Assembly (NCBI GenBank): GCA_012838435.1
Contig: DUPH01000039.1
Location: 1-33,019, forward strand
DNA: 33,019 nucleotides
Direction: 5' to 3'
DNA from: Lentisphaerota bacterium
GTDB taxonomy: Bacteria; Verrucomicrobiota; Kiritimatiellia; RFP12; UBA1067
Positions 14,877 through 22,613 of this stretch are shown one piece after another (positions within the stretch are counted from its first letter, which is position 1; each line of letters starts with the position of its first letter). Below the pieces are notes generated by a model. That model ran no database searches and had not been told where the DNA came from. It was given only the letters and a program-made list of their open reading frames with translations. The position numbers and the translations under genes were made by a program.

Positions 14877-16226
14877 TTATTTCACGAGCACGGGCTTGAT
14901 GTCCAGCCAGCGGCAGAGTTCGAGCAGGTCGTTCTCGATGTCGGCGTGGATGATCGAGTAGTGGTGCTTGAAGCCCTCGGTCATGATCGTGTTGACCAGC
15001 CGCTCGGCGGTGCAGTCGAAACGGACGTTCAGCGGATTGCCGCGGATGAACGGCTCGGTGTCGAGCGCGGTGCCCTTGGCGATCAGCATGCGGTAGCCGT
15101 CGCCGTCTTCATCGAGCTGCGCCAGCGTGATCGGGCCGGCCTTCATCGAGAATTCGTTCGTGAGCCCTTTCTTGTTGCCGCCGTCCACGCGGAAGTGCTG
15201 GGATAGGGTGGTCTCCTCGAACTTGCGGCAGATGGCGGAGGGCGCCGCGCCGCAATGCCAGAGCACGGCCGTGTCTTGGTCGTAGTCGAATGAGATGAGG
15301 TCGGCGAAGAAGGGAATGCCGCCGCTCAGCGACGCTTCGATCTGCATCAGGACCGCGCCCAGCACGTCGCCTTCGCAACTGCTGACGAGGCGGTCGTTGT
15401 TGAGCATGCCGATCACGGCGCACGGCGCGATGCCGTAAATGTCCGACCACTCCGGCCAGCAGCGGATGGCGTATGCGGAGAGCGCGTACTTCTTGGCGGT
15501 CTTGCGGAACGATGCGTACATCCTTCCGGCGGGCTCGATATCCTTCTCGATCGTTTTGGCGCAGACGGCGGCGGTCTTGCGGACGGTGTCGACGCCCTGC
15601 TTGACCTCAGCCTCGCTCAGTTTTTTGGCGGTGTCGACAATCTCGAGGAGGTCGATGATCTCGATCTCCGTGCCGAGCTTGGCGCGCAGCCGCATCTCGT
15701 CGCAGTTGGAGGTGTAGAAGCCGGGGACGCGTCCGCCGACGAGGCCGACTTTGCCAGCGGCGAGGTCAGAGACGCACTTCAGGATTTCGAGGGGGCGCTT
15801 GACAAGCTCCCCGGCCTGTTCGGCCGGCCCGAAGACGAAGGTGTTCTTGCGGCCGAGTTGGCGCAGCGTGTGCACGGCCATGTTCGATCCGCAGAAGGAG
15901 TTCTGCGTCCACATGCGGTTGGCCTGCGGTTTTTCAGGCGTGGAGATCAGCACCACCGGCACCGGCAGTTCCTTGGCGATGACCGGAACGATCGCGCCGA
16001 CCGGGAAGGTCGCCATGAAGACGATGACGGCGCTGACATCCTGCTTACGCAGGTCGGCGCAGAGCGCGGACGCCTCCGCTGCGGTCGTGGTCAGGCTGTC
16101 GTCGGCCACGATCTCGTAGGGGAGGGTCTTGAGACTGGCCAGCATGGTCTTGCGCAGGTTGTCGATCTCGGGCGTAGCCCAACTGGCTTTGGTAAGTGCG
16201 ATGAATCCGACTTTGAATACTTTCAT
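14877..16226 (-). CDS. L-fucose/L-arabinose isomerase-like protein
   Basis: A 449-residue protein beginning MKVFKVGFIAL, with GGA about ten bases upstream. The fold resembles the fucose/arabinose isomerase family: an N-terminal Rossmann-like domain (VSAVIVFMATFPVGAIVPVI), a middle domain with GLVGGRVPGFY, and a C-terminal part with SCEGDVLGAVLMQI and HCGAAP, motifs that in FucI/AraA relatives hold the metal and substrate. Members isomerise aldoses to ketoses, but many in this distant group are uncharacterised. Eight bases separate it from the aldolase, suggesting isomerisation then aldol cleavage in one pathway. The substrate is unknown. Confidence 0.75.
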   Translation of the reverse strand: MKVFKVGFIALTKASWATPEIDNLRKTMLASLKTLPYEIVADDSLTTTAAEASALCADLRKQDVSAVIVFMATFPVGAIVPVIAKELPVPVVLISTPEKPQANRMWTQNSFCGSNMAVHTLRQLGRKNTFVFGPAEQAGELVKRPLEILKCVSDLAAGKVGLVGGRVPGFYTSNCDEMRLRAKLGTEIEIIDLLEIVDTAKKLSEAEVKQGVDTVRKTAAVCAKTIEKDIEPAGRMYASFRKTAKKYALSAYAIRCWPEWSDIYGIAPCAVIGMLNNDRLVSSCEGDVLGAVLMQIEASLSGGIPFFADLISFDYDQDTAVLWHCGAAPSAICRKFEETTLSQHFRVDGGNKKGLTNEFSMKAGPITLAQLDEDGDGYRMLIAKGTALDTEPFIRGNPLNVRFDCTAERLVNTIMTEGFKHHYSIIHADIENDLLELCRWLDIKPVLVK

Positions 16227-16261
16227 TGATGGGTTTCCTTTGAGGCGCTTGCAAAACTTCT

Positions 16262-16330
16262 TGCTTGCGGGTGTGGCACGGGCATCTTGCCCGTGTTTCA
16301 TGGGCGGGACGCCCATGCCACGAGGGTCTT
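16262..16330. repeat. Dispersed palindrome CACGGGCATCTTGCCCGTG
   Basis: Two adjacent hairpins, CACGGGCATCTTGCCCGTG and ATGGGCGGGACGCCCAT, inside a larger inverted repeat (TGGCA...TGCCA). A related copy is at 19097-19124. It lies between the Fe-S gene end and the isomerase-like gene start (both on the minus strand), in a 173-bp gap with nothing else recognised. Confidence 0.75.
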
Positions 16331-16399
16331 GCAAGAGTCTCGTTTGGTTAGTGGTTAAGGACTGGTGAACCAGAGTGACCAAATTGACCGAAGTGACGG

Positions 16400-17371
16400 T
16401 TAATCCTGTGACAGAGCGACCGCTTCTTCGAGCGTGATGACATCGAAGGCGGGGTTGTACTTCTTCAGGGTGTCTTTCACGGTCTGCGACGCGGTGATGA
16501 AACGGGTCTTTCCGAGTCCCTCGGCAAGATCGTAGACGCGCTGGCAGAGCCGTTCGGCGAGTGTCGGGTAGAGCGTGTCGTAGACTACGGCGCCTTCGCC
16601 CACGGCGTAGGACTCTTCCACGTTGGTACCGAACGGCACGAGCTTGTAGCCGAGCTGCTTGAGCAGGTCGCGCGGCGCGGAAGGATTGCCGCAGTAGTTC
16701 TTGAGGAAATCGCTTTCCAAATAAACCGCCTTGCGCGAGCCGGTCTTGTTCATGCCTTGCTCCACGAAGTACGCGGCGCTGTGGATGACCTTGACGTCGG
16801 GCAGGCGGTCGTGCAGGAACTCAAACGCCGAGGGCTCCGCCACGATCAGGGTCTTGCAGCCGCTGTCGGTGACCGCCTTCTTGAAGCGCGCGAAGACCTT
16901 TTTCGAAGCGGCTTCGAAGCCCAGCACCGCAAGAGCCTTGCCGGGGTCGCCGCCGGTGATCACCGCGCATCCTTTGTACAGTTCGGGCGTGGGGCCGAAG
17001 TAGAGCGCGTTCCCTTTGCCCTTGACGCTAAAGGCGTCCTTTTCCAGTGTCTTGGCCAGTGCCTTCACTGCGGCGGGTGCGAGGTCCGCCTCAACGATAT
17101 CCCGGCGCACCGCGAGGACGAGGCCAGTTTCGTCATAGTCGCTCACGCAGTGGAAGCGGTTGGCGGCGCTCAATGCGCTGCGATAGAACGCGTCGATGTA
17201 GTCGGGATTCGACAGGTTGGCGGCATCCATGCGGATGCGGTCGCACATCAGCGCACGGCCGCGCGGGGTGTCGGCTTCACGGAAGGTGACGTTCCCCACC
17301 GGGTCGAGATGCCTGCACATGAAGCAGAAGCGGCAGGCGTCAATCACATTCAGATAATTTTCGATATGCAT
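16400..17371 (-). CDS. Fe-S-binding partner of a GlcD-like oxidase (degenerate GlcF/HdrD type)
   Basis: A 323-residue protein starting behind AAAAGGAG. The N-terminus has one compact cysteine motif, C13xxC16xxC19, in DACRFCFMCRHLDP; C43 follows in LMCDRI. GlcF-type proteins usually carry two CxxCxxCxxxCP clusters and two CCG domains. Here the second cluster is missing and the CCG-like part (SAPRDLLKQLG then VGEGAVVYDTL) has lost most cysteines. It starts four bases after the FAD oxidase stop, so the pair is coupled and probably forms an electron-transfer complex oxidising a hydroxy acid. Confidence 0.78.
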   Translation of the reverse strand: MHIENYLNVIDACRFCFMCRHLDPVGNVTFREADTPRGRALMCDRIRMDAANLSNPDYIDAFYRSALSAANRFHCVSDYDETGLVLAVRRDIVEADLAPAAVKALAKTLEKDAFSVKGKGNALYFGPTPELYKGCAVITGGDPGKALAVLGFEAASKKVFARFKKAVTDSGCKTLIVAEPSAFEFLHDRLPDVKVIHSAAYFVEQGMNKTGSRKAVYLESDFLKNYCGNPSAPRDLLKQLGYKLVPFGTNVEESYAVGEGAVVYDTLYPTLAERLCQRVYDLAEGLGKTRFITASQTVKDTLKKYNPAFDVITLEEAVALSQD

Positions 17372-17375
17372 GTTG

Positions 17376-18818
17376 TTACACTCCTTTTCCGGGGAAACCC
17401 ATTTTGCCGGGGTTCATGATGTTGTTGGGGTCGAGCACTTTCTTGAGAGACTCAAGCACATTGAAGGCTGGCCCGTAAAGGTCGCGCATGATGCGGCCGA
17501 GCTTGAGGCCCACGCCGTGGTGCTCGTTGATCACGCCACCCTCGCGGATCGCCGCGCGGATCGCCATGTCCCAGATGCGGTTGTAGAGCGCGACCGCCTC
17601 GTTCGGGTCCTGTGGCGGTTCCTCGATGATGAAGCGCGCATAGAGCATGCAGCCCCAGTCGTACCAGTGCGAGAAGTGACCGATGAAGGCGGCCTGCGGG
17701 AAGTTCTCTTTGACGACATTCTTCATGGCCCAGTAGACATTCTCGATGTTGGCGAAGGTGGCGACCGTGTCGAGTGTGCCGAAAGCCTGCGGCAACTGGA
17801 ACATATAGGGCGGGTAGAAGAACTTGTAGCGGTTTTTCCACCACGACTGCCCGGCCTCTGTGCCCAGATCCTCCTTGGAGGTTCTTTCACAGATTTTGCA
17901 GGCCTCTTCCATCTCCAGATCCACGATCTTTTCCGGGCCGTCAAAGCCGAACACCAAGTACGCGCCCTTGCGGTCGATGTTGAGCACCCGCTTGATGACC
18001 CTGGCGGTCGAGGCCTCGTCATAGAGACGGATGACGGCGGGACGCATGCGGCTGATCATAAGTTGGGAACCCGCCACCATGGCATCGTGCATGGTTTCGA
18101 ACAGGTAGGCGTGGAACTTACGCGCGGCCGGGATCGGGTGAATCTTCATGACCGCCTTGGTCACGACTCCCAGTGTGCCCTCGCTGCCCAAAAAGAGTTC
18201 AGTGAGGGAGGGGCCGGAGGCGTGACGCGGTACCGGCAGGGTGTTGATGATTTCGCCGGTCGGTGTGACCACCTCCAGCGACATGATCATGTCTTCGATC
18301 TTGCCGTACTTGGTGCTGAGCACACCGGTACCGCGGTGCGCGATGAAGCCACCGAGTGTGGCGCAGGAAATCGAGGCGGGGAGGTGCATGGTGCTGAAAC
18401 CAGCTTTCTCGACCTCCCACTCCAGATGCTGCGCGTTGATGCCGGCTTCCGCAGTAACGCACATCGTGACCGGATCAATTTCGATCACTTTGTTCATGCG
18501 CTTCATGTCCAGCACGATGCCGCCGTAGATCGGCAACGCGCCGCCTTGGGAGCCCGAGCCGCCACCCCACGGGGTCACGGGAATATTGTGGGTGTTGGCG
18601 ATCTTGAGAATCGCGGCGACCTCCTGCGTGTTGCCGGGATAGACAACAAGATCCGGCGGCGTGGGTCTTTCACCGCGATCGTGCCAGCACTCCGGCACCC
18701 AATAGTAGTCGATGGAGTGGCCGAGATTATCGGCCTCGTTAGCTTGGACATACTCGTCGCCGACCACCCAGGTCAGCTCGCTACGAATCATCTCGTAGAG
18801 GTAGTTTTTTGGTGTCAT
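17376..18818 (-). CDS. FAD-linked oxidase, GlcD/AGPS family
   Basis: A 480-residue flavoprotein. The N-terminal PCMH-type FAD domain holds PWGGGSGSQGGA (83-94), then LGGFIAHRGTG and GSEGTLGVVT. The C-terminal half contains NEHHGVGLKLGR (HH at 433-434) and ends PNNIMNPGKMG, both hallmarks of the GlcD / D-lactate dehydrogenase / alkyl-DHAP synthase group. It should oxidise a 2-hydroxy acid and pass electrons through the Fe-S partner encoded next. An SD AAAGGAG is six bases ahead. No membrane segment is visible. The hydroxy acid (glycolate, lactate or a sugar acid) is not determinable. Confidence 0.9.
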   Translation of the reverse strand: MTPKNYLYEMIRSELTWVVGDEYVQANEADNLGHSIDYYWVPECWHDRGERPTPPDLVVYPGNTQEVAAILKIANTHNIPVTPWGGGSGSQGGALPIYGGIVLDMKRMNKVIEIDPVTMCVTAEAGINAQHLEWEVEKAGFSTMHLPASISCATLGGFIAHRGTGVLSTKYGKIEDMIMSLEVVTPTGEIINTLPVPRHASGPSLTELFLGSEGTLGVVTKAVMKIHPIPAARKFHAYLFETMHDAMVAGSQLMISRMRPAVIRLYDEASTARVIKRVLNIDRKGAYLVFGFDGPEKIVDLEMEEACKICERTSKEDLGTEAGQSWWKNRYKFFYPPYMFQLPQAFGTLDTVATFANIENVYWAMKNVVKENFPQAAFIGHFSHWYDWGCMLYARFIIEEPPQDPNEAVALYNRIWDMAIRAAIREGGVINEHHGVGLKLGRIMRDLYGPAFNVLESLKKVLDPNNIMNPGKMGFPGKGV

Positions 18819-18842
18819 GTTTTCTCCTTTAAGAGTTGTTTT

Positions 18843-18942
18843 TTAACGCAGAGACGCAGAGGTTTTGATGGATGCGGCGTGACCGCCGCTGGGAGGGGCA
18901 AGCGTCTGCTTGCCCGCGGACGAGCAGACGCTCGTCCCTCCC
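18843..18942. repeat. Composite dispersed repeat, second copy
   Basis: Same order as the 5699-5812 copy: an ACGCAGAG tract, a GGCGTGACCGCC hairpin, then the core palindrome at 18891-18942. It starts about 25 bp upstream of the FAD-oxidase start codon. Confidence 0.85.
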
Positions 18943-19329
18943 GGTGCTCCGCAATGAACCCTGAAACCATCCTTCCGCACAGCGGAAGGCGGCTCGTGGG
19001 GACACTCGCCATCCATTGCCCGTCCCTGCGGCTCGTGGGGACACTCGCCATCCAAATCATGTCAATCATGTCAATCATGTCAAAAAAATGAAACCATGGA
19101 ACACGGGCAAGATGCCCGTGCCACACCCTTTTGCAAGACACGTTGTTGCGGGCGAGGACGCCCGACTCCAAATCTCTGCTCCCCTTTTCACCAGAAACGC
19201 ACGATCTTCGCACATCCCTGTCATTAACCGACTGTGGATGGTCATGGAAAAACCTTTGTGTCCTTTGTGCCTTTGTGTGAGATTGAATTGGGTTGCGGGC
19301 TTTACCCGCGCTAGGTGAAAGGATCTAAT
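18943..19329. repeat. Mosaic of dispersed repeats (no gene seen)
   Basis: In order: the GGAAGGCGGCTCG unit with a second partial tandem copy (18970-19050); a 9-nt period tract of CATGTCAAT units (19058-19089; relative at 32423-32450); ACGGGCAAGATGCCCGT (19097-19124 region); the CACCAGAAACGCACGATC block (19138-19231); and a CCTTTGTG tract (19253-19282). Every piece has a relative elsewhere in the window. Confidence 0.75.
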
Positions 19330-19371
19330 AACGTTCAACGCTTAACGCTCAACTTTTAACGCTCAAGTTTT
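19330..19371. repeat. AACGCTC heptamer array over the FGGY-kinase stop
   Basis: Six in-register units: AACGTTC, AACGCTT, AACGCTC, AACTTTT, AACGCTC, AAGTTTT. The kinase stop (19349-19351, minus strand) falls inside, so the last residues NLSVKS are encoded by the array. Confidence 0.85.
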
Positions 19372-20845
19372 GAAGGGCGAGGTTCCTGTAGCACGGAGCC
19401 AGCACGTCGTGGATGGCGCGGTAGCGTTGGAACTGACTGTTGTAAAACTCCGCGCGTCCGGCGTCGGGCAACAACTCGCGATCAAAACGCAGGCACTGCT
19501 TGACGGCGCTGACCACATCGTCAAAAACGCCGATACCAACACCGGCGAGCAGGGCACTGCCGAACGAAGCGTCGCAACAGGCGGGGCACTTGACCGGCGC
19601 GTTGAAAAGGTCGCAGACAATGCTGCTCCAAAGCGCGCTCTTGGCACCGCCGCCGATCAACAGGAACTCGTGAACCGGAAGCTTCATCTTCTCGATGGTA
19701 CGGTAGCAGTCGCGCAACGAGTACGCCACGCCTTCAAGCAGCGCACGCGACGCATCGCCGCGTGTGCTGGCCATGCTGAACCCAGTGAAGCTGCCGCGCA
19801 GATCCGCGTCCCAGTAGGGCGAGCGCTCGCCCTGCAGATACGGGTGGAAGAAGACGCCGTTGCTGCCGGGCGGCGCTTGGGCGGCCTCGGCGTCGATGGC
19901 GTCGTAGTGCGTTCCCGGTGTGCAAAAGGTGTCGCGGTACCAGCGCTGGCAGACCGCCGCTGCGTTGGTCGCGGTGACGGTGTACCACATGCCGGGCACG
20001 ACATGCGAGTAGGTGAGCGTCTCGCGGTGCGGGTGAGCCTTGGCGGTCATCACATTGACATTGCCGGCGGTGGCGAGTTTGAGCACGCACTGGCCGGGCT
20101 CGATCGCGCCGGCTGCGTAATCCTCGACCGCTGAATCGCTGGCTCCCATAATGACGGGCGTACCGACCGGCAGACCTGTGTCGGCCGCCGCCTGCGCCGT
20201 GATGTGTCCCGCCAAGTCCGTCGGATCGCCGATGCGCGGCAGGGCTTTCAGCGGGATGCCGGCCAACTCGCAGAGCGCCTCCGACCAGCACGCTTTGCGC
20301 ATGTCCCAGAAGAGCGTACCTTGCGCCTCGATGCTGTCGCAGGCCATCTCGCCGGTCAGGAGATAACGGATGTAATCTTTGACGAACGAGATGTGCCGCG
20401 TCTGCTTGAGGGTGCGCGGCTCGTTGTTGCGCAACCACAGCATCTGCGGCAGTGTCCACGTCGGCGTCGGCGCCTGATAGGCGGTCTTGAAGATCAGGTC
20501 GAAATGATTCCGCTTCAGGGCCGCGCACTCCTGCACGCTGCGCTGGTCGGTCCAGATGATGGTCGGGCGCACCACGTTGAGTTTGCTGTCGAGCAGCACC
20601 GCGCCGTGCGTGTAGCTGTCGAGCGCAATGGCCGCGATGCGGCGGCGCTGCTTGAGCTTCTTGAGCACCTCGCACATGACGCGATACCAGTCGGCAGGAT
20701 CCTGTTCGGCCCAGGCCGGTCGCGGGTGGTGGGTGGGGTATTCGCCGGACACACTCTCGACCACGTTGCCCGCAAGGTCGATCAATGTCACCTTGCAGCC
20801 GCCCGTGCCGAAATCGATTCCAAGTAAAAGGTCTTGGCGTTTCAT
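19349..20845 (-). CDS. FGGY-family carbohydrate kinase (xylulokinase-like)
   Basis: A 498-residue kinase. DFGTGGCKVTL (11-21) is the first phosphate-binding loop of the actin-like ATPase fold; TDQRS at about 99-103 is the conserved sugar-site segment with catalytic Asp nearby, and MGASDS with IGGGAKSALW are the later adenosine/phosphate loops. Length fits xylulokinase, fuculokinase and rhamnulokinase relatives. The start at 20845 overlaps the IolB stop (TGATG), showing translational coupling; an ATG at 20860 is also possible. It probably phosphorylates the ketose made by the upstream isomerase. The last six residues derive from a heptamer repeat. Confidence 0.9.
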   Translation of the reverse strand: MKRQDLLLGIDFGTGGCKVTLIDLAGNVVESVSGEYPTHHPRPAWAEQDPADWYRVMCEVLKKLKQRRRIAAIALDSYTHGAVLLDSKLNVVRPTIIWTDQRSVQECAALKRNHFDLIFKTAYQAPTPTWTLPQMLWLRNNEPRTLKQTRHISFVKDYIRYLLTGEMACDSIEAQGTLFWDMRKACWSEALCELAGIPLKALPRIGDPTDLAGHITAQAAADTGLPVGTPVIMGASDSAVEDYAAGAIEPGQCVLKLATAGNVNVMTAKAHPHRETLTYSHVVPGMWYTVTATNAAAVCQRWYRDTFCTPGTHYDAIDAEAAQAPPGSNGVFFHPYLQGERSPYWDADLRGSFTGFSMASTRGDASRALLEGVAYSLRDCYRTIEKMKLPVHEFLLIGGGAKSALWSSIVCDLFNAPVKCPACCDASFGSALLAGVGIGVFDDVVSAVKQCLRFDRELLPDAGRAEFYNSQFQRYRAIHDVLAPCYRNLALQNLSVKS

Positions 20846-21639
20846 CAACCCAATATCCATTTGTGGTCGGGATCGGGCACCGACAAAAACTTGCGGTGGT
20901 TCGGGCCGGCCATGACCCACAGGTAGTACATGGTGTAGCCCGGCGCGTTGATTACGGGGTGGTAGCCGCGCGGGATCAGCGTGGTGTCGTTCTGTTGCAC
21001 CGTGCAGGTGAAATCGATCGAACGGTCATCGGTGTAGATCTTCTGGATGCCGTAGCCCTGCGATGGATTGAAGCGGAAGAAGTAGACCTCTTCCATATCC
21101 ACCTCGACCGGCAGGTTGTCGAAATCGTGACGGTGCGGCGGATAGCTCGCATGATTGCCCGAGGGCACAAACGCCTCGCCGATGAAGAAGTGGCTGGAAG
21201 GAAACTCGTCGGTCAACATGAGCAACGCATCGCGTTGGTAACTCTCCTTGCCGATGCGGGCTTCCTTTACCTGTTCGGGTGTGATCTCATACGCGGCGGT
21301 CTTGAGGTCGGATGGCGAGGCCGCCCAAGCGATCTCGACATCGGTCGTGCCGGTCACGGTGTAGGCGGTGCCGCACGGAATGTAGACGGTGTGCGGCTTG
21401 CCGGAGAAGACATCCTTGCGCGTGCCGACCTTCGCGAAATTGAAGCTCTCGCCGGTGACGGCACAGGTTCCGCCCAGCACGACCAGGGCGACCTCAAACG
21501 CGCCGGACTCGGCTTTGTACGACTCGCCTGCTTTGAGCGTGATGATGCCGAACTCGGTCAGTTTCAAATCGCCGTCGCCGATCGAGGCGATCTTGGTGAA
21601 CGTGCCTTGGTTCTTGTAGTGTTTCAGATACTCTTTCAT
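20845..21639 (-). CDS. iolB: 5-deoxy-glucuronate isomerase (IolB) family
   Basis: A 264-residue bicupin of the KduI/IolB family. Conserved metal-site residues are visible in PPHRHD (H169, H171), MEEVYFFRF (E183/E184) and GYHPV (H227). IolB converts 5-deoxy-D-glucuronate to 5-dehydro-2-deoxy-D-gluconate in myo-inositol breakdown. AAAGGAG lies five bases before the ATG. The rest of a classical iol set (IolD hydrolase, IolA) is not in this window, so an inositol route is not proven; the enzyme may isomerise another uronate or deoxy-sugar. The gene overlaps the downstream FGGY kinase and follows a PfkB kinase by 47 bp. Confidence 0.88.
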   Translation of the reverse strand: MKEYLKHYKNQGTFTKIASIGDGDLKLTEFGIITLKAGESYKAESGAFEVALVVLGGTCAVTGESFNFAKVGTRKDVFSGKPHTVYIPCGTAYTVTGTTDVEIAWAASPSDLKTAAYEITPEQVKEARIGKESYQRDALLMLTDEFPSSHFFIGEAFVPSGNHASYPPHRHDFDNLPVEVDMEEVYFFRFNPSQGYGIQKIYTDDRSIDFTCTVQQNDTTLIPRGYHPVINAPGYTMYYLWVMAGPNHRKFLSVPDPDHKWILG

Positions 21640-21686
21640 GATGCTCCTTTCTTTACGCCGGTATGCCCCGGCTTGCCGCGCGCGGA

Positions 21687-22613
21687 TCACGCGTCGCGGA
21701 TTGTGGTTTCAAACTTCTTCAAATGCTGTTCTGCCGTTTTGAGATTCGGTATGCCGGTTCTGCCGCCGAGCTGCGTGCATTTCAGCGCGGCGACGACGGT
21801 CGCGAAGCGCATGCAGGACTCCCAAGGGCGCCCCTGCGCAACGGCGAATGTGAAAGCGCCGTGATAGGTGTCGCCCGCGCCGGTGGTGTCGACCTCAGCA
21901 GGCACCTCGTACTGCGGACAACTGAACACCTGCTTCCCGTCAAAGCCGATCGAACCGCGCTTGCCGAGGGTGATCCCCGCGAAGCGGCAACCGGGCACAA
22001 ACAGTTTGCGCACCGCAGCGGTCGGCGAGCGCGATCCCGTAAACCGGGCGGCGAAAGGCTGTGAGGCGATGATGATATCGCTCAACGCCAACAGCTCTTC
22101 GATGCCTGGGACGAGCGTTCCGGCGTCGATAGAAACACACACGCCATGTTTGCGGGCGGTTTTGGCCGCAGCGAGCGCGGCTTGCATCTGGTGTCCGTCA
22201 AGATGCAGCAGGTCGCTGGCGCGGATCCGCTCGCGGCAGAACTCGCGTGCCGAGAGAGGACGGGCTGTGCCGCGCGTCCAGGCGATGCTGCGCTTGCCGC
22301 TTGGCTGATCGATCCAGCAAAAGCCAGCCGGTGACTCGGCGTTTTTGCGGACTTTGATGCCTGCGGTGTCGACGCCCTCATCCGCGATGCCGCGCACGAT
22401 CTGCTCGCCGCGCTCGTCGTCTCCGACCACCCCGCAAAACGCAGTGTCCGCGCCTAGACGGGCAGCGGCGACGATGGCGGTGGCGGCCGGACCGCCACCC
22501 TGTATGAGGCTCTCGACGATCTCGACTTTGTCGTCATGCGGGATATGCGGCAGGACACAGAGGTAGTCCATGCCGCAATAGCCGATACCGATGAGCTTGG
22601 GGGTTCGCTTCAT
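21687..22613 (-). CDS. PfkB-family sugar kinase
   Basis: A 308-residue ribokinase-fold protein with motif 1 GGGPAATAIVAAARLG (about 39-54) and motif 2 DTTGAGDTYHGAF (242-254), catalytic D248. In an iol setting the PfkB enzyme (IolC) phosphorylates 5-dehydro-2-deoxygluconate, the IolB product, which would suit this neighbourhood; but ribokinase, fructokinase and KdgK share the motifs. Its start overlaps the MFS transporter stop by ATGA, so it is the second gene of the MFS-PfkB-IolB-FGGY operon. Confidence 0.9.
   Translation of the reverse strand: MKRTPKLIGIGYCGMDYLCVLPHIPHDDKVEIVESLIQGGGPAATAIVAAARLGADTAFCGVVGDDERGEQIVRGIADEGVDTAGIKVRKNAESPAGFCWIDQPSGKRSIAWTRGTARPLSAREFCRERIRASDLLHLDGHQMQAALAAAKTARKHGVCVSIDAGTLVPGIEELLALSDIIIASQPFAARFTGSRSPTAAVRKLFVPGCRFAGITLGKRGSIGFDGKQVFSCPQYEVPAEVDTTGAGDTYHGAFTFAVAQGRPWESCMRFATVVAALKCTQLGGRTGIPNLKTAEQHLKKFETTIRDA

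Noticed and set aside
17370-19091. Long plus-strand open frame of over 570 codons opposite the FAD oxidase and Fe-S genes
   Set aside because: It is antisense to two well-supported genes and its residue pattern (rich in D, H, V, R) is that of a shadow frame in GC-rich DNA.
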